A stretch of 64,000 bases of DNA from Ferrovibrio xuzhouensis (lineage in GTDB: Bacteria > Pseudomonadota > Alphaproteobacteria > Ferrovibrionales > Ferrovibrionaceae): positions 434,001-498,000 of the forward strand of contig NZ_JBHRYJ010000001.1 in NCBI RefSeq assembly GCF_042648965.1, in the 5' to 3' direction. The notes beneath the pieces were generated by a model. It was not told the origin of the DNA, did no database searches, and worked only from the letters and a program-made list of their open reading frames with translations. A program made the position numbers and the translations under genes. The first letter of the stretch is position 1; every line of letters starts with the position of its first letter. Shown one piece after another: positions 1 to 8,288 of the stretch.

Positions 1-190
1 GCGAGGAGAAGATTGCGTCGATGCTGCCATCGGCGATGGCCGACAGATCGGTGACGCCGCCGATGATATCCGGCTGCACGGCCGGATCGATGTCGTAGCG
101 GATTTCCCGCCAGTCGCCGTCGGCAAAGTGGCGGATCGTCTGCTTCCGGGTATTGGGCCCGCAGCCGACATGCAAAAGTGTTTTGCTCAA
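1..190 (-). CDS. SAM-dependent methyltransferase, 5' part only
   Basis: The gene runs off the left edge, so only about the first 63 codons are present. The reading frame opens with TTG at 190-188, preceded by a good ribosome site (GGGAG) about 5-8 bases upstream. The protein begins SKTLLHVGCGPNTRKQT. HVGCGPN is motif I of class I SAM-dependent methyltransferases (the G-x-G-x loop that binds the SAM methionine). It is followed by a second strand ending in an acidic residue (YDIDP), expected to bind the ribose. This resembles the 'predicted SAM-dependent methyltransferase' group found near glycan genes, but the substrate cannot be told. The frame is open to the window end, and there is no ATG that would preserve motif I, so TTG is preferred. 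Confidence 0.72.
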   Translation of the reverse strand, partial: MSKTLLHVGCGPNTRKQTIRHFADGDWREIRYDIDPAVQPDIIGGVTDLSAIADGSIDAIFSS

Positions 191-449
191 GACAGCTCCC
201 TCTGGTCGGACCGCCAGATTAGCCGTCTTCGCCGTCCGGTTACAGAGGCTCGGCCCGATGGCGGCTGGTCCGAAGGCAGGGAACAGCCGCGGCTGCGGTT
301 GACGATGACCGCCACCGAGCGCATCACCGGCACCTCGATCGGCACACCGGCCACGGTCGCCGGCGCGGCACCGGACTGCAGCCCCGCCGGCGGCGGCATC
401 GGTCATTTGCCAGCGAAGATTTGATGACACCAGCGGGGGGATGCGCCGT

Positions 450-1646
450 TCAGGTGCCGGCCCGCGCCTCGGCCTCGGTCCGGCGCAGCAGCAGCATGGC
501 GGCGCAGGCCGTCAGGCACAGCGCGCTGGTGACCAGCAGCACGTATTCGCCGAAATGCTCGAGCAGGATGGCGAAGATGAAGGGCGCCAGCGCCTGGCCG
601 AAGCGCGTCGGCGCGGCCAGCCAGCCCTGCCGCCGGCCATAGCCGACCGGCCCGAAGATGGCGAGCGGCAGCGTGCCCTTGGCGATGGTCATCACGCCGT
701 TGCCCGCGCCATGCAGGATGGTGAAGAGATAGCAGGCCGGACCGCCGAAGATCAGCAGGATGGCGGCCCCGACCGGATGGGTGATGGTGGCCAGCCGGGC
801 CGAGAGCAGCGGATGGAAGCGCTGCAGCACGCCGAATTCGAGGATGCGCGCGGCCACCTGGGCCGGGCCGACCAGCGCGGCCGCCGTGATGGCCGCGGTC
901 TTGCTGGCCCCGGCCAGTTCCAGGATGCGCGGCAGATGCGCCGCCAGCGCCGTGCTGGTGATCCAGGTCGCGGCAAACGCCAGCGCCAGCAGGATCATCG
1001 GCCGGTCGAAGATCGGCCCGCCAGCGGCGCCCGCCGCCGGCTGCGACGGCGGCGGCGGCGGCGCGGTGTATTCGCCGGTCGCCTGCGGCACCATGAAGCG
1101 GTTGATCGGCAGGCCGATCAGCAGATGCGCGCCGGCCCAGACGAAACAGGCCATGCGCCAGCCCCATTCCGCCTCCATCACCGCCGACAGCGGCCAGCAG
1201 ACCGTGCTGGCGAAACCGGCCAGCAGGGTGATCCCGGTGATGGCGTTGCGCGCGTTGCGGCCATAGATCGCCGTCAGGGTGGCAAAGGCGGCCTCGTAAA
1301 GCCCCATGCCCATGCCGAGGCCGATGACGCCCCAGCCGAGCGCGAAGACGGCGAGGTTCGGCGCCGCGCCGAGCAGCGCCAGGCCGCAGGCGAAGACCAG
1401 GCTCGAGGCCGTCAGCACGCCGCGGCCGCCGAAACGGTCGATGCGATGGCCGACCGCCGGACCGATGAAGGCGGTCAGCAGCATCGCCACCGAGAAGATG
1501 CCGTAGATCCATTCGCCGGAGACGCCGAAGCTCTGCGCCATCGGCGCGGCGAGGATCGCCGGCAGGTAATAGGTGGTGCCCCAGCCCAGCGTCTGCGCCG
1601 TGCCAAGCGTGAGGACGAGGACGGTACGGTGGCTGACGGGCGGCAT
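450..1646 (-). CDS. MFS transporter
   Basis: A 398-residue polytopic membrane protein of the major facilitator superfamily with about twelve hydrophobic segments. The loop between the second and third segments reads GHRIDRFGGRG, the usual MFS GxxxDRxGRR signature. A proline- and alanine-rich cytoplasmic linker near residue 200 (PPPPPSQP) separates the two six-helix halves. It starts 21 bases after the stop codon of a short ORF that looks like the C-terminal end of an ArsR-family regulator (1668-1796). That pairing suggests an exporter once controlled by a small-molecule or metal-responsive repressor. The substrate cannot be read from the sequence. The ATG at 1646 has only a weak ribosome site, consistent with translational coupling to the upstream ORF. 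Confidence 0.85.
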   Translation of the reverse strand: MPPVSHRTVLVLTLGTAQTLGWGTTYYLPAILAAPMAQSFGVSGEWIYGIFSVAMLLTAFIGPAVGHRIDRFGGRGVLTASSLVFACGLALLGAAPNLAVFALGWGVIGLGMGMGLYEAAFATLTAIYGRNARNAITGITLLAGFASTVCWPLSAVMEAEWGWRMACFVWAGAHLLIGLPINRFMVPQATGEYTAPPPPPSQPAAGAAGGPIFDRPMILLALAFAATWITSTALAAHLPRILELAGASKTAAITAAALVGPAQVAARILEFGVLQRFHPLLSARLATITHPVGAAILLIFGGPACYLFTILHGAGNGVMTIAKGTLPLAIFGPVGYGRRQGWLAAPTRFGQALAPFIFAILLEHFGEYVLLVTSALCLTACAAMLLLRRTEAEARAGT

Positions 1647-1667
1647 GGACGATCCGGTGCGGAGGGT

Positions 1668-1796
1668 TTACAGGTCGCCGATCAGGTGCTGCAGGCGCTG
1701 CAACCGGCCGGGATCGACGCAATAGCAGGGCCGCGCCCCGTCGATCTCGCCGGTCGCCAGGCCGGCCGGTGCGGCCAGGGGCGATTCATTCGTCAT
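1668..1796 (-). pseudogene. Remnant of ArsR-family regulator (C-terminal end)
   Basis: An intact 42-codon frame from ATG 1796 to TAA 1668. Its C-terminal 32 residues, including AGLATGEIDGARPCYC and VDPGRLQRL, resemble the beta-wing and last helix of ArsR/SmtB winged-helix regulators, in which 'GLV.GE..G....Y.(L/I)DP..L' is the usual pattern. The DNA-recognition helix that should precede this is absent. In-frame upstream sequence meets a stop within 8 codons, and the hsdR stop is only 44 bases away. I therefore read it as an ArsR gene truncated when the hsd cluster arrived, leaving the tail in front of its partner MFS gene. It could still be translated and could couple translation of the transporter. 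Recognition is from motif memory only, so the family call is moderate. Confidence 0.5.
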
Positions 1797-1839
1797 TCGG
1801 CGAATACGGTAAAAATATCAGGTCCCGGATGCAAGGCCT

Positions 1840-4185
1840 TCAGCTTTTACTCGCCCCGCCCTCATCATACAGATGGCGCTGGAAGCCGCGGAATACCCGG
1901 CCGATCTCGTCCGGCCGGCCGAGGTCGGCCACCGCATCGGCCAGCGAGTCGCGGTATTTCAGGCGCAGCAGCGGGGTCAGCTTGTCGGCATCCAGTTCGT
2001 CGACCCCGACATCCACGTAATGTGACAGCACGAAATCGAGAAAAGCCTGCTGGCGGTCGGTGAATTCACGGCTGATCGCCGCCTTCGCCCGCTCCGCCCG
2101 CTGCGTTCTTGTCTGCGGCGGCACGGCATAGGCCACATGGGCCAGCACGTCGAACAGGTCGCTGTTCTCGGCATCGATGATCTTCTGCATCTCGGCGAGC
2201 TGCTCGCGGCCGAAGCCCGACTCGGCCAGCCCTTCCAGCAGCTTGCGACGTGTCTCCGGATCGCTCCAGATCGCCCGCAGTTCATCCTCGTCATGGAAAA
2301 AGTCCGGCAGCCTGCCGAACAGCATTTCCATGAACTGCTGCGCCGACATCGGCGTGCCGTCCGGATGCCAGAAGGACGTCGCCATCATGTGCTGGATGCG
2401 GCGCGCCCGACCGTCGGCCAGCTTCACCCGGATCGTCTGCCGGGGCGGCGGCGGTTCGGGCGGTGGTTCCGGCTCTTCCTCCAGTCCGCCGGGCGGGCGC
2501 GGCGGCCCCGGCGGCTCGGGCTGCAGCGGTTCGCCATCCCATTGCGGGTCGCTGAAATGCTGATGGGCGCGGACGAAATCGTAGATGGTGAAATAATCCT
2601 TGCCGTCATACAGCCGCGTGCCGCGGCCGATGATCTGCTTGAACTCGATCATCGAATTGATCGGCCGCAGCAGCACGATATTGCGCACGTTGCGGGCATC
2701 CACCCCGGTCGACAGCTTCTGCGAGGTGGTCAGGATGGTGGGAATGGTCTTCTCGTTGTTCTGGAAGGCGCGCAGATACTGGTCGCCCAGCGCGCCGTCA
2801 TCGGCGGTGACGCGGTGGCAGTAATCCGGATCGGTGCTGGTCTTCATCTGGTTGATCAGGTCGCGCACCAGCAGGGCATGTTCCTGGGTCGCGCAGAAGA
2901 CCAGGGTCTTCTCCCGCTGGTCGATCTCGTCCATGAACAGCCGGACGCGATAGGCCTCGCGTTCCGGGATCATGATCGCGCGGTTGAACTCGCGCTCGCC
3001 ATAGCGCCGGCTGCGGTCGATCTCGCCGGCCTCCACCGTATCGCCCGGCGTGTAGATGTAATCGTCCAGCGTGGTGGCGATCTGCCGCACCCGGAACGGC
3101 GTGAGAAATCCGTCGTTGATGCCGTCCTTCAGGGAATAGGTGAAGACCGGCTCGCCGAAATAGGCATAGGTATCGACATTGTCGTGACGCTTCGGCGTGG
3201 CAGTCAGGCCGAGCTGCACGGCGGGCGCGAAATACTCGAGGATCGCCCGCCAGGTGCTTTCGTCACGGGCACCGCCGCGATGGCATTCGTCGATGACGAT
3301 AAAGTCGAAGAAATCCGGCGGATAGTCGCCGAAATAGGGCGAGGCCTCGCCAGTCTCGTCGGGCGGGCCGCTCATGAAGGTCTGGAAGATGGTGAAGAAG
3401 ATGCTGCCGTTCTTCGGCACCCGACCCGTCCTGGCGATCTCGTCGGGCCGGATGCGCACCAGCGCATCCTCGGGGAAGGCGGTGAAGGCATTGAAGGCCT
3501 GGTCGGCCAGGTTGTTGCGGTCGGTGAGGAACAGGATGCGCGGCCGGCGCGACGGCGCGGCCCCGGAGGTCCGGTCGCCGAGGTTCCAGCGCGCGTGAAA
3601 CAGCTTCCAGGCGATCTGGAAGGCGATGAAGGTCTTGCCGGTGCCGGTGGCGAGAGTCAGCAGGATGCGGTCGCGCCCGCCGGCAATCGCCTGCAGCACC
3701 CGGTCGATGGCGATATCCTGGTAATAGCGGCCCTGGTAATAGCCGCCGCGATCCTCAAACGGCACGGCGGCGAAACGGTCGCGCCACGGATCGGCCGCCG
3801 GAAAGGCCAGCGCCCAGAGTTCATCGGGCGTGGGGAAGCGCGCAACCGCACCCTCCTGTCCGGACTGCATGTCGATGCGGTAGACGCCCTGCCCGTTGGC
3901 CGAGAAGGCAAAGCGCAGGGCCAGCCGGCCGGCATAATTCTTGGCCTGCGCGACACCGAGGGTCAGCGGCTCGGCCCAGGCCTTGGCCTCGATCACCGCC
4001 AGGCTGGTGTTGCGGTAGACCAGCAGGTAGTCGGCGGTGAGGCTCCGGCCGCGCCGGCCACGGCCTTCCAGCCGGCCCGGAATAATCTGGTATTCACGGC
4101 GGATGCGGCTGCCCGCCACCACGCCCCAGCCGGCCGCGGCCAGGGCAGGATCGATATGCTCGGCGCGGGTTTCGGCTTCGTTCAT
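1840..4185 (-). CDS. hsdR: Type I restriction enzyme, R (endonuclease/translocase) subunit
   Basis: A 781-residue motor and nuclease subunit of a type I restriction-modification complex of the EcoEI-like group. The N-terminal nuclease domain shows D52 and E66-A-K68 (ADYLLVY...VIEAKAW), the PD-(D/E)xK pattern. A superfamily 2 helicase follows: Walker A LATGTGKT at 178-185, DECH box at 299-302, motif III LTATPKR near 327-333, and motif VI QIIGRGTRL near residue 515. A linker very rich in proline and glutamate (about 545-580) leads to the C-terminal domain that contacts the methylase. The gene looks complete. It follows hsdS with 4 bases between and is last in hsdM-hsdS-hsdR. Without a working specificity subunit it probably cannot be directed to DNA. 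Confidence 0.93.
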   Translation of the reverse strand: MNEAETRAEHIDPALAAAGWGVVAGSRIRREYQIIPGRLEGRGRRGRSLTADYLLVYRNTSLAVIEAKAWAEPLTLGVAQAKNYAGRLALRFAFSANGQGVYRIDMQSGQEGAVARFPTPDELWALAFPAADPWRDRFAAVPFEDRGGYYQGRYYQDIAIDRVLQAIAGGRDRILLTLATGTGKTFIAFQIAWKLFHARWNLGDRTSGAAPSRRPRILFLTDRNNLADQAFNAFTAFPEDALVRIRPDEIARTGRVPKNGSIFFTIFQTFMSGPPDETGEASPYFGDYPPDFFDFIVIDECHRGGARDESTWRAILEYFAPAVQLGLTATPKRHDNVDTYAYFGEPVFTYSLKDGINDGFLTPFRVRQIATTLDDYIYTPGDTVEAGEIDRSRRYGEREFNRAIMIPEREAYRVRLFMDEIDQREKTLVFCATQEHALLVRDLINQMKTSTDPDYCHRVTADDGALGDQYLRAFQNNEKTIPTILTTSQKLSTGVDARNVRNIVLLRPINSMIEFKQIIGRGTRLYDGKDYFTIYDFVRAHQHFSDPQWDGEPLQPEPPGPPRPPGGLEEEPEPPPEPPPPRQTIRVKLADGRARRIQHMMATSFWHPDGTPMSAQQFMEMLFGRLPDFFHDEDELRAIWSDPETRRKLLEGLAESGFGREQLAEMQKIIDAENSDLFDVLAHVAYAVPPQTRTQRAERAKAAISREFTDRQQAFLDFVLSHYVDVGVDELDADKLTPLLRLKYRDSLADAVADLGRPDEIGRVFRGFQRHLYDEGGASKS

Positions 4186-4189
4186 GCCC

Positions 4190-4831
4190 TCAGAGATTGC
4201 CGGTGAAGGCCTGATGCAGCAAGGATTTCTTCAGCTCGTCAAGGGCGGCGAGTTTGCGCTGATACACATTTTGGAGGCTGGAACACTCACTCCTGATAGC
4301 AACAAGTTTGCCTATTATATTTCGTTGAGACTGATGATCTGAAGGAAATGAAATTCTGTTTCCGACAATCCGCTTAGGTGCGGTGTGGCGCACCATAGTT
4401 CCAGTTGCGGTTCGCCTTATATTACTTAAAAAAGCTTCACTGAGCATATAAAAATACAGATAGTGCTTGTCGACCTTTTCACTATGAAAAATAACTCGTC
4501 CTATGCGCTGATTGTGCAGCACGTTATCTCGGTCGATGAAAGCTGGCCGGCCGAGCAACTTCATCTTGGATGAGAGATCTGTCATAACTTCGCATGTCTC
4601 CCAGTTAGAATGATGTCTTCCGAAGACCTCACTCAAGCACATCTGAAACAATAACTTAGAGTTTTGGACATTCCCTTCCGCATCTCGCTCAATCACATCA
4701 ATTTCATGGAACCCGCTATCAAGAAGGTCAACGATTCTTCTTTGTTGAGAGATCGGTGGGATTGGTGGCGTTCCCCCTCCAATAATAGCACACACTTCGC
4801 CCAGCGGCTTTGCATTCCAACCTGTCTTCAC
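4190..4831 (-). CDS. hsdS: Type I restriction specificity subunit with deleted recognition domains
   Basis: HsdS normally has about 400 residues and two target-recognition domains (TRDs) separated by conserved helices. This frame has 213. Residues 1-21 are the start of TRD1 (MKTGWNAKPLGEV...GGGTP). They run straight into the central conserved block, PIPPISQQRRIVDLLDSGF, so about 150 residues of TRD1 are missing. The second TRD (from W82 to about 160) is also short. The distal conserved helix KLAALDELKKSLLHQAFTG is intact at the end. No stop or frameshift interrupts the frame. Its ATG overlaps the hsdM stop (ATGA, 4828-4831). Base composition is visibly AT-richer than hsdM and hsdR. It may be inactive, or act as a half-subunit that dimerises. 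Confidence 0.85.
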   Translation of the reverse strand: MKTGWNAKPLGEVCAIIGGGTPPIPPISQQRRIVDLLDSGFHEIDVIERDAEGNVQNSKLLFQMCLSEVFGRHHSNWETCEVMTDLSSKMKLLGRPAFIDRDNVLHNQRIGRVIFHSEKVDKHYLYFYMLSEAFLSNIRRTATGTMVRHTAPKRIVGNRISFPSDHQSQRNIIGKLVAIRSECSSLQNVYQRKLAALDELKKSLLHQAFTGNL

Positions 4832-6279
4832 AAAAGCCCCCGGATTGTCTCCAGAGACTTCGCGCTTTCCGCATCCAGTGTAGTGATCTCATCAAGAATC
4901 TCTCGCGGACTTCGCATTTTCTCTACTTCACCATCGTCGGGGGCACATACCGATAGGTCATAAGTCTCCGGATCAATGGCAGCAGCATCGACGCGCCAGC
5001 TTTTCGGCGACTCGGCAAAAGTCCTCTGCAACTCGACGAAGTCGGCCATGTCAGCGTCATTCAACGGATTGGTCTTGCCAAGATTGCGGCCCGGGTCGAG
5101 CTGGTAATACCAGATGCTGCGCGTCTTGCTGCCCTTCTCGAAAAACAGCACCACGGTCTTCACCCCGGCGCCCTGGAAGGTGCCGCCGGGGCAGTCGAGC
5201 ACGGTATGCAGGTTGCAGCTGTCCAGCAGCAGTTTGCGCAGCGCGATGGATGCCTTGTCGGTGTTGGATAGAAACGTGTTCTTGATCACCACGGCGGCGC
5301 GGCCGCCGGGTTTCAGCATGCGGATGAAATGCTGCAGGAACAGATAGGCGGTCTCGCCGGTGCGGATGTCGAAATTCTGCTGGATCTCGGCGCGTTCCTT
5401 GCCGCCGAAAGGCGGGTTGGCGAGGATCACGTCGAACTGGTCCTTCGCCTGCACGTCGGCCAGGTTTTCCGCCAGGGTGTTGGTATGCAGGAGATGCGGC
5501 GCCGCGATGCCGTGCAGGATCATGTTCATGATGCCGATCACATAGGCGAGCGACTTCTTCTCCCGGCCGTAGAAGCTGCGCTCCTGCAGGATCTTTTTGT
5601 CCTTCGTCGTCTTCGCCTTTGCGTTCAGGTAGGCAAAGGCCTCGCAGAGGAAGCCGGCCGAGCCGCAGGCGCCGTCGTAGATGCGCTCGCCGATCCGCGG
5701 GTCGGTGACTTTGATCATGGCGCGGATCAGGGGCCGCGGCGTGTAATATTCGCCGCCGTTGCGCCCGGCATTGCCCATCTTGCGGATGCGGGTCTCGTAG
5801 AGGTCGGAGAGTTCGTGCTTTTCCGCCTGCGAGCCGAAGCGCAGGCCATCCATCTGCTCGACGATCTCGCGCAGGTTATAGCCGCTGGTGATGCGGTTTT
5901 TGATCTCGCCGAAAATCTCGCCGATCTTGTACTGGATGGTATCCGGGCCGCTGGCCTTCTGCTTGAAGCCGCGCAGGTAGGGGAACAGGTCGTCGTTGAC
6001 GAATTCGACCAGGTCATCGCCGCTCCGGGCCGTGTTGTGGTCGAATTTCCCGGCCTTGTCCTTCGGCGCCGCCCAGGTGCCCCAGCGATAGCGCTTGTCG
6101 AGGATGTGGGTGTATTTGCGGCCCTCGATCTCGGCCTCGACCTTTTTGTCGGCCTCCAGCGCGTCGAGGTATTTCAGGAACAGCAGCCAGGAGCACTGCT
6201 CGGTGTAATCCAGCTCGGTGGTGCAGCCGGCCTCTTTCCAGAGGACGTCGTCGATATTCCTGAAAACCTGTTCGAACAC
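4828..6279 (-). CDS. hsdM: Type I restriction-modification DNA methylase, M subunit
   Basis: An N6-adenine methyltransferase subunit. The family's N-terminal block is clear (FEQVFRNIDDVLWKEAG, then LDYTEQCSWLLFLKYLD). SAM-binding motif I is DGACGSAGF and catalytic motif IV is NPPFGG (ILANPPFGG). I chose the GTG at 6279 because it begins exactly where family members begin, and has GGGA about 7 bases upstream, giving 483 residues, the usual length. The frame stays open upstream to another GTG at 6429, but those 50 extra codons look non-coding. It is first in the operon and overlaps hsdS by ATGA. The catalytic parts look intact, but methylation needs a working HsdS, which is doubtful here. Confidence 0.92.
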   Translation of the reverse strand: MFEQVFRNIDDVLWKEAGCTTELDYTEQCSWLLFLKYLDALEADKKVEAEIEGRKYTHILDKRYRWGTWAAPKDKAGKFDHNTARSGDDLVEFVNDDLFPYLRGFKQKASGPDTIQYKIGEIFGEIKNRITSGYNLREIVEQMDGLRFGSQAEKHELSDLYETRIRKMGNAGRNGGEYYTPRPLIRAMIKVTDPRIGERIYDGACGSAGFLCEAFAYLNAKAKTTKDKKILQERSFYGREKKSLAYVIGIMNMILHGIAAPHLLHTNTLAENLADVQAKDQFDVILANPPFGGKERAEIQQNFDIRTGETAYLFLQHFIRMLKPGGRAAVVIKNTFLSNTDKASIALRKLLLDSCNLHTVLDCPGGTFQGAGVKTVVLFFEKGSKTRSIWYYQLDPGRNLGKTNPLNDADMADFVELQRTFAESPKSWRVDAAAIDPETYDLSVCAPDDGEVEKMRSPREILDEITTLDAESAKSLETIRGLL

Positions 6280-6431
6280 GAAATCATCCCGGGTGTGATG
6301 CAGAATCGCGATGCAGTGTTGGCGAAAGCCGTCGCCGGGGCAATCGCCGGCCCGCACATGGCTGCGGGCTTGACAGCCGGCAGGAATGTTCCAATTATGT
6401 TCTCTTTCGCAATAATCGAGGGAGTCCACGG

Positions 6432-6451
6432 TTCATCCGGAATCGGATGAA
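6432..6451 (-). promoter_or_regulatory. Perfect 8-4-8 inverted repeat upstream of hsdM
   Basis: TTCATCCG and CGGATGAA form a perfect inverted repeat with a 4-base spacer. On the minus strand it lies directly downstream of a -10-like TAATAT (plus 6451-6456) and upstream of hsdM. That is the position of an operator for a controlling repressor or of a 5'-leader hairpin. There is no T-run beside it, so it is not an obvious terminator. The binding protein is unknown. Confidence 0.45.
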
Positions 6452-6480
6452 TATTATGGCATGCAGGGTCGCCGGCGCCG

Positions 6481-6650
6481 CCATCGGACCAAAATGGTCC
6501 CCAGCGGTCCGAAACGGTCACGAACGGGCCGGAATGGTCACCAGCGGGCACAAACGGGCCGCAGCGGTCAGAAACGGTCCCGACCGGGCTGCAACGGTCA
6601 CGAACGGTCAGAAACGGTCACGAACGGGCTGCAACGGGCGGAACCGGACC
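6481..6650. repeat. Array A: 17 tandem copies of a degenerate 10-bp unit
   Basis: From 6481 to 6650 the plus strand is built of 17 consecutive 10-base units with no insertion or deletion. The consensus is roughly NNAACGGTCA or NNAACGGGCC; examples are GAAACGGTCA, CGAACGGGCC and GCAACGGTCA. Positions 5-7 (CGG, once TGG) and 9 (C) are nearly fixed, while the first two positions vary. The array fills the gap between the 3' end of matB and the hsdM control region. The same unit in reverse orientation forms array B at 58467-58646. Frames through it are open only because of the periodicity and are not genes. Confidence 0.9.
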
Positions 6651-6678
6651 GCCCGGCCGCCCGGTCAGGCCTTTTGTA

Positions 6679-8196
6679 TCAGGCCTTGTAGAGATCCCTG
6701 TACTGGTCGCGCAGCAGGTTCTTCTGCACCTTGCCCATGGTGTTGCGCGGCAGGTCGTCGACGAAGAACACCCGCTTGGGCAGCTTGAACTTGGCCAGCC
6801 GGCCGTCCAGCGCCTTCAGCACGCCGGCCTCGTCGAGCGCAGCCCCCTTCGACGTGACCACCACCGCGGTGACGCCCTCGCCGAAATCGCGGTGGGCGAC
6901 GCCGATCACGGCGGATTCCACCACGCCCGGCAGGGCATCGATCTCGGTCTCGATTTCCTTGGGGTAGACGTTGTAGCCGCCGGAGATGATCAGGTCCTTG
7001 CCGCGGCCGACGATATGCACATAGCCGCGGTCGTCGATCTTGCCGAGGTCGCCGGTGATGAAGAAGCCGTCGGCGCGGAATTCGGCCGCGGTCTTTTCCG
7101 GCATGCGCCAGTAGCCCTGGAAGACGTTCGGGCCCTTCACCTCGATCATGCCGATCTCGCCCTGCGGCAGGGGCTTGCCCGTCTCCGGGTCGGCGATGCG
7201 CAACGACACGCCCGGCAGCGGGAAGCCCACCGTGCCGGCGATGCGCTCGGCGTCGTAAGGGTTCGAGGTGTTCATGTTGGTCTCGGTCATCCCGTAGCGC
7301 TCGAGGATGCGGTGGCCGGTGCGCGCCTCCCATTCCTTGTGGGTATCGGCCAGCAGCGGCGCCGAGCCCGAGACGAACAGGCGGATATGCTTGACCAGCT
7401 CCTTGGTCAGTCCGGCATGCTGCAGCAGGCGGACGTAGAAGGTCGGCACCCCCATCATGGCGGTCGCCCGCGGCAGCTGGCGGATCACCTCGTCGGCATC
7501 GAACCGGTTGAGGAAGATCATCTTGGCACCGGTCAGCAGCACGATGTTGCTGGCGACGAACAGCCCGTGGGTATGGAAGATCGGCAGGGCGTGCAGCAGC
7601 ACGTCGTCCTTGGTGAAGCGCCAGTAATCGACCAGCGTCAGGGCGTTGGAGGCCAGATTGCTGTGGCTCAGCATGGCGCCCTTGGAACGACCGGTGGTGC
7701 CCGAGGTATAGAGAATGGCCGCCAGGTCGCTGGCGGCGCGCGGCACTGCGGTGAAATCAGGCGATGCGGCGGCGGCCTTGTCCATCAGCGTGCCGTCGCC
7801 CTTGTCGCCGAGCGTGACGCAATGGGCGACGCCGAGCTTGCCGGCCACCGGGGCCAGGGCGGCAACGGCCGACGGCCGGCAGACCACCACGCGCGGTTCG
7901 GCATCGCCGATGAAATATTCGAGTTCGGTCAGCGTATAGCCGACATTGAGCGGCAGGTAGACGCCGCCGGCGGCGATGACGCCGAGATAGAGGATCAGCG
8001 CCTCGGCCGACTTGTCGACCTGCACGGCGACCCGGTCGCCCGGCTGCACGCCCATGGCCTGCAGGGCGTTGGCGAAACGGCCGGCCAGCGCGAAGGCATC
8101 GCCGTAGCTGAAATTGCGGCCGTCGCCGGTCTCGATGAAGGGACGGGCCGGGTCGGCGATGCGGGAGCGGATCAGGGTATACAGGCTGTCGGACAT
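6679..8196 (-). CDS. matB: Malonyl-CoA/methylmalonyl-CoA synthetase
   Basis: An acyl-adenylate-forming enzyme (ANL superfamily, 505 residues) that ligates malonate or methylmalonate to CoA using ATP. The P-loop-like motif TSGTTGRSKG lies at about 164-173. The stretch ERYGMTETNMNTSNPYDAER is characteristic of MatB of the Rhodopseudomonas type. The hinge region GYWRMPEKT...FFITGDLG and the C-terminal catalytic lysine in PRNTMGKVQKN are present. The start at ATG 8196 (SDSLYTL) gives the normal length; the frame extends 26 codons further upstream without family similarity. It stands alone, with no matA, matC or regulator beside it, and is followed by decamer array A rather than by another gene. 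A role in using malonate or recycling malonyl units is likely. Confidence 0.92.
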   Translation of the reverse strand: MSDSLYTLIRSRIADPARPFIETGDGRNFSYGDAFALAGRFANALQAMGVQPGDRVAVQVDKSAEALILYLGVIAAGGVYLPLNVGYTLTELEYFIGDAEPRVVVCRPSAVAALAPVAGKLGVAHCVTLGDKGDGTLMDKAAAASPDFTAVPRAASDLAAILYTSGTTGRSKGAMLSHSNLASNALTLVDYWRFTKDDVLLHALPIFHTHGLFVASNIVLLTGAKMIFLNRFDADEVIRQLPRATAMMGVPTFYVRLLQHAGLTKELVKHIRLFVSGSAPLLADTHKEWEARTGHRILERYGMTETNMNTSNPYDAERIAGTVGFPLPGVSLRIADPETGKPLPQGEIGMIEVKGPNVFQGYWRMPEKTAAEFRADGFFITGDLGKIDDRGYVHIVGRGKDLIISGGYNVYPKEIETEIDALPGVVESAVIGVAHRDFGEGVTAVVVTSKGAALDEAGVLKALDGRLAKFKLPKRVFFVDDLPRNTMGKVQKNLLRDQYRDLYKA

Positions 8197-8288
8197 GGCG
8201 GCGAAAACGTTTCCTCTGGGGATTTCTTGGGCGGTTCTGCCGCCTATTAATCGCAGGCCTCGCCCCCGGCGCAAGGCCTTTGGCCGGA

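Noticed and set aside
187..399. 70-codon minus-strand frame whose stop overlaps the TTG start of the first methyltransferase
   Set aside because: No recognisable domain, arginine-rich end and no ribosome site. The overlap alone is weak evidence.
1840..6279. Prophage or integrative element carrying the hsd cluster
   Set aside because: No integrase, attachment repeat or tRNA edge is seen near the cluster.
6280..6429. 50-codon upstream extension of hsdM from GTG 6429
   Set aside because: Family alignment starts at FEQVFRNIDD, and a GTG with a good ribosome site exists at 6279. The extension looks non-coding, though it cannot be fully excluded.
6481..6650. CRISPR array
   Set aside because: Units are 10 bases with no spacers and no cas genes nearby.
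6447..6788. Open frames giving repeating peptides such as NGHERAG and NGQKRSRT
   Set aside because: They come from the 10-bp DNA period, which keeps all frames open; no start signal or family.
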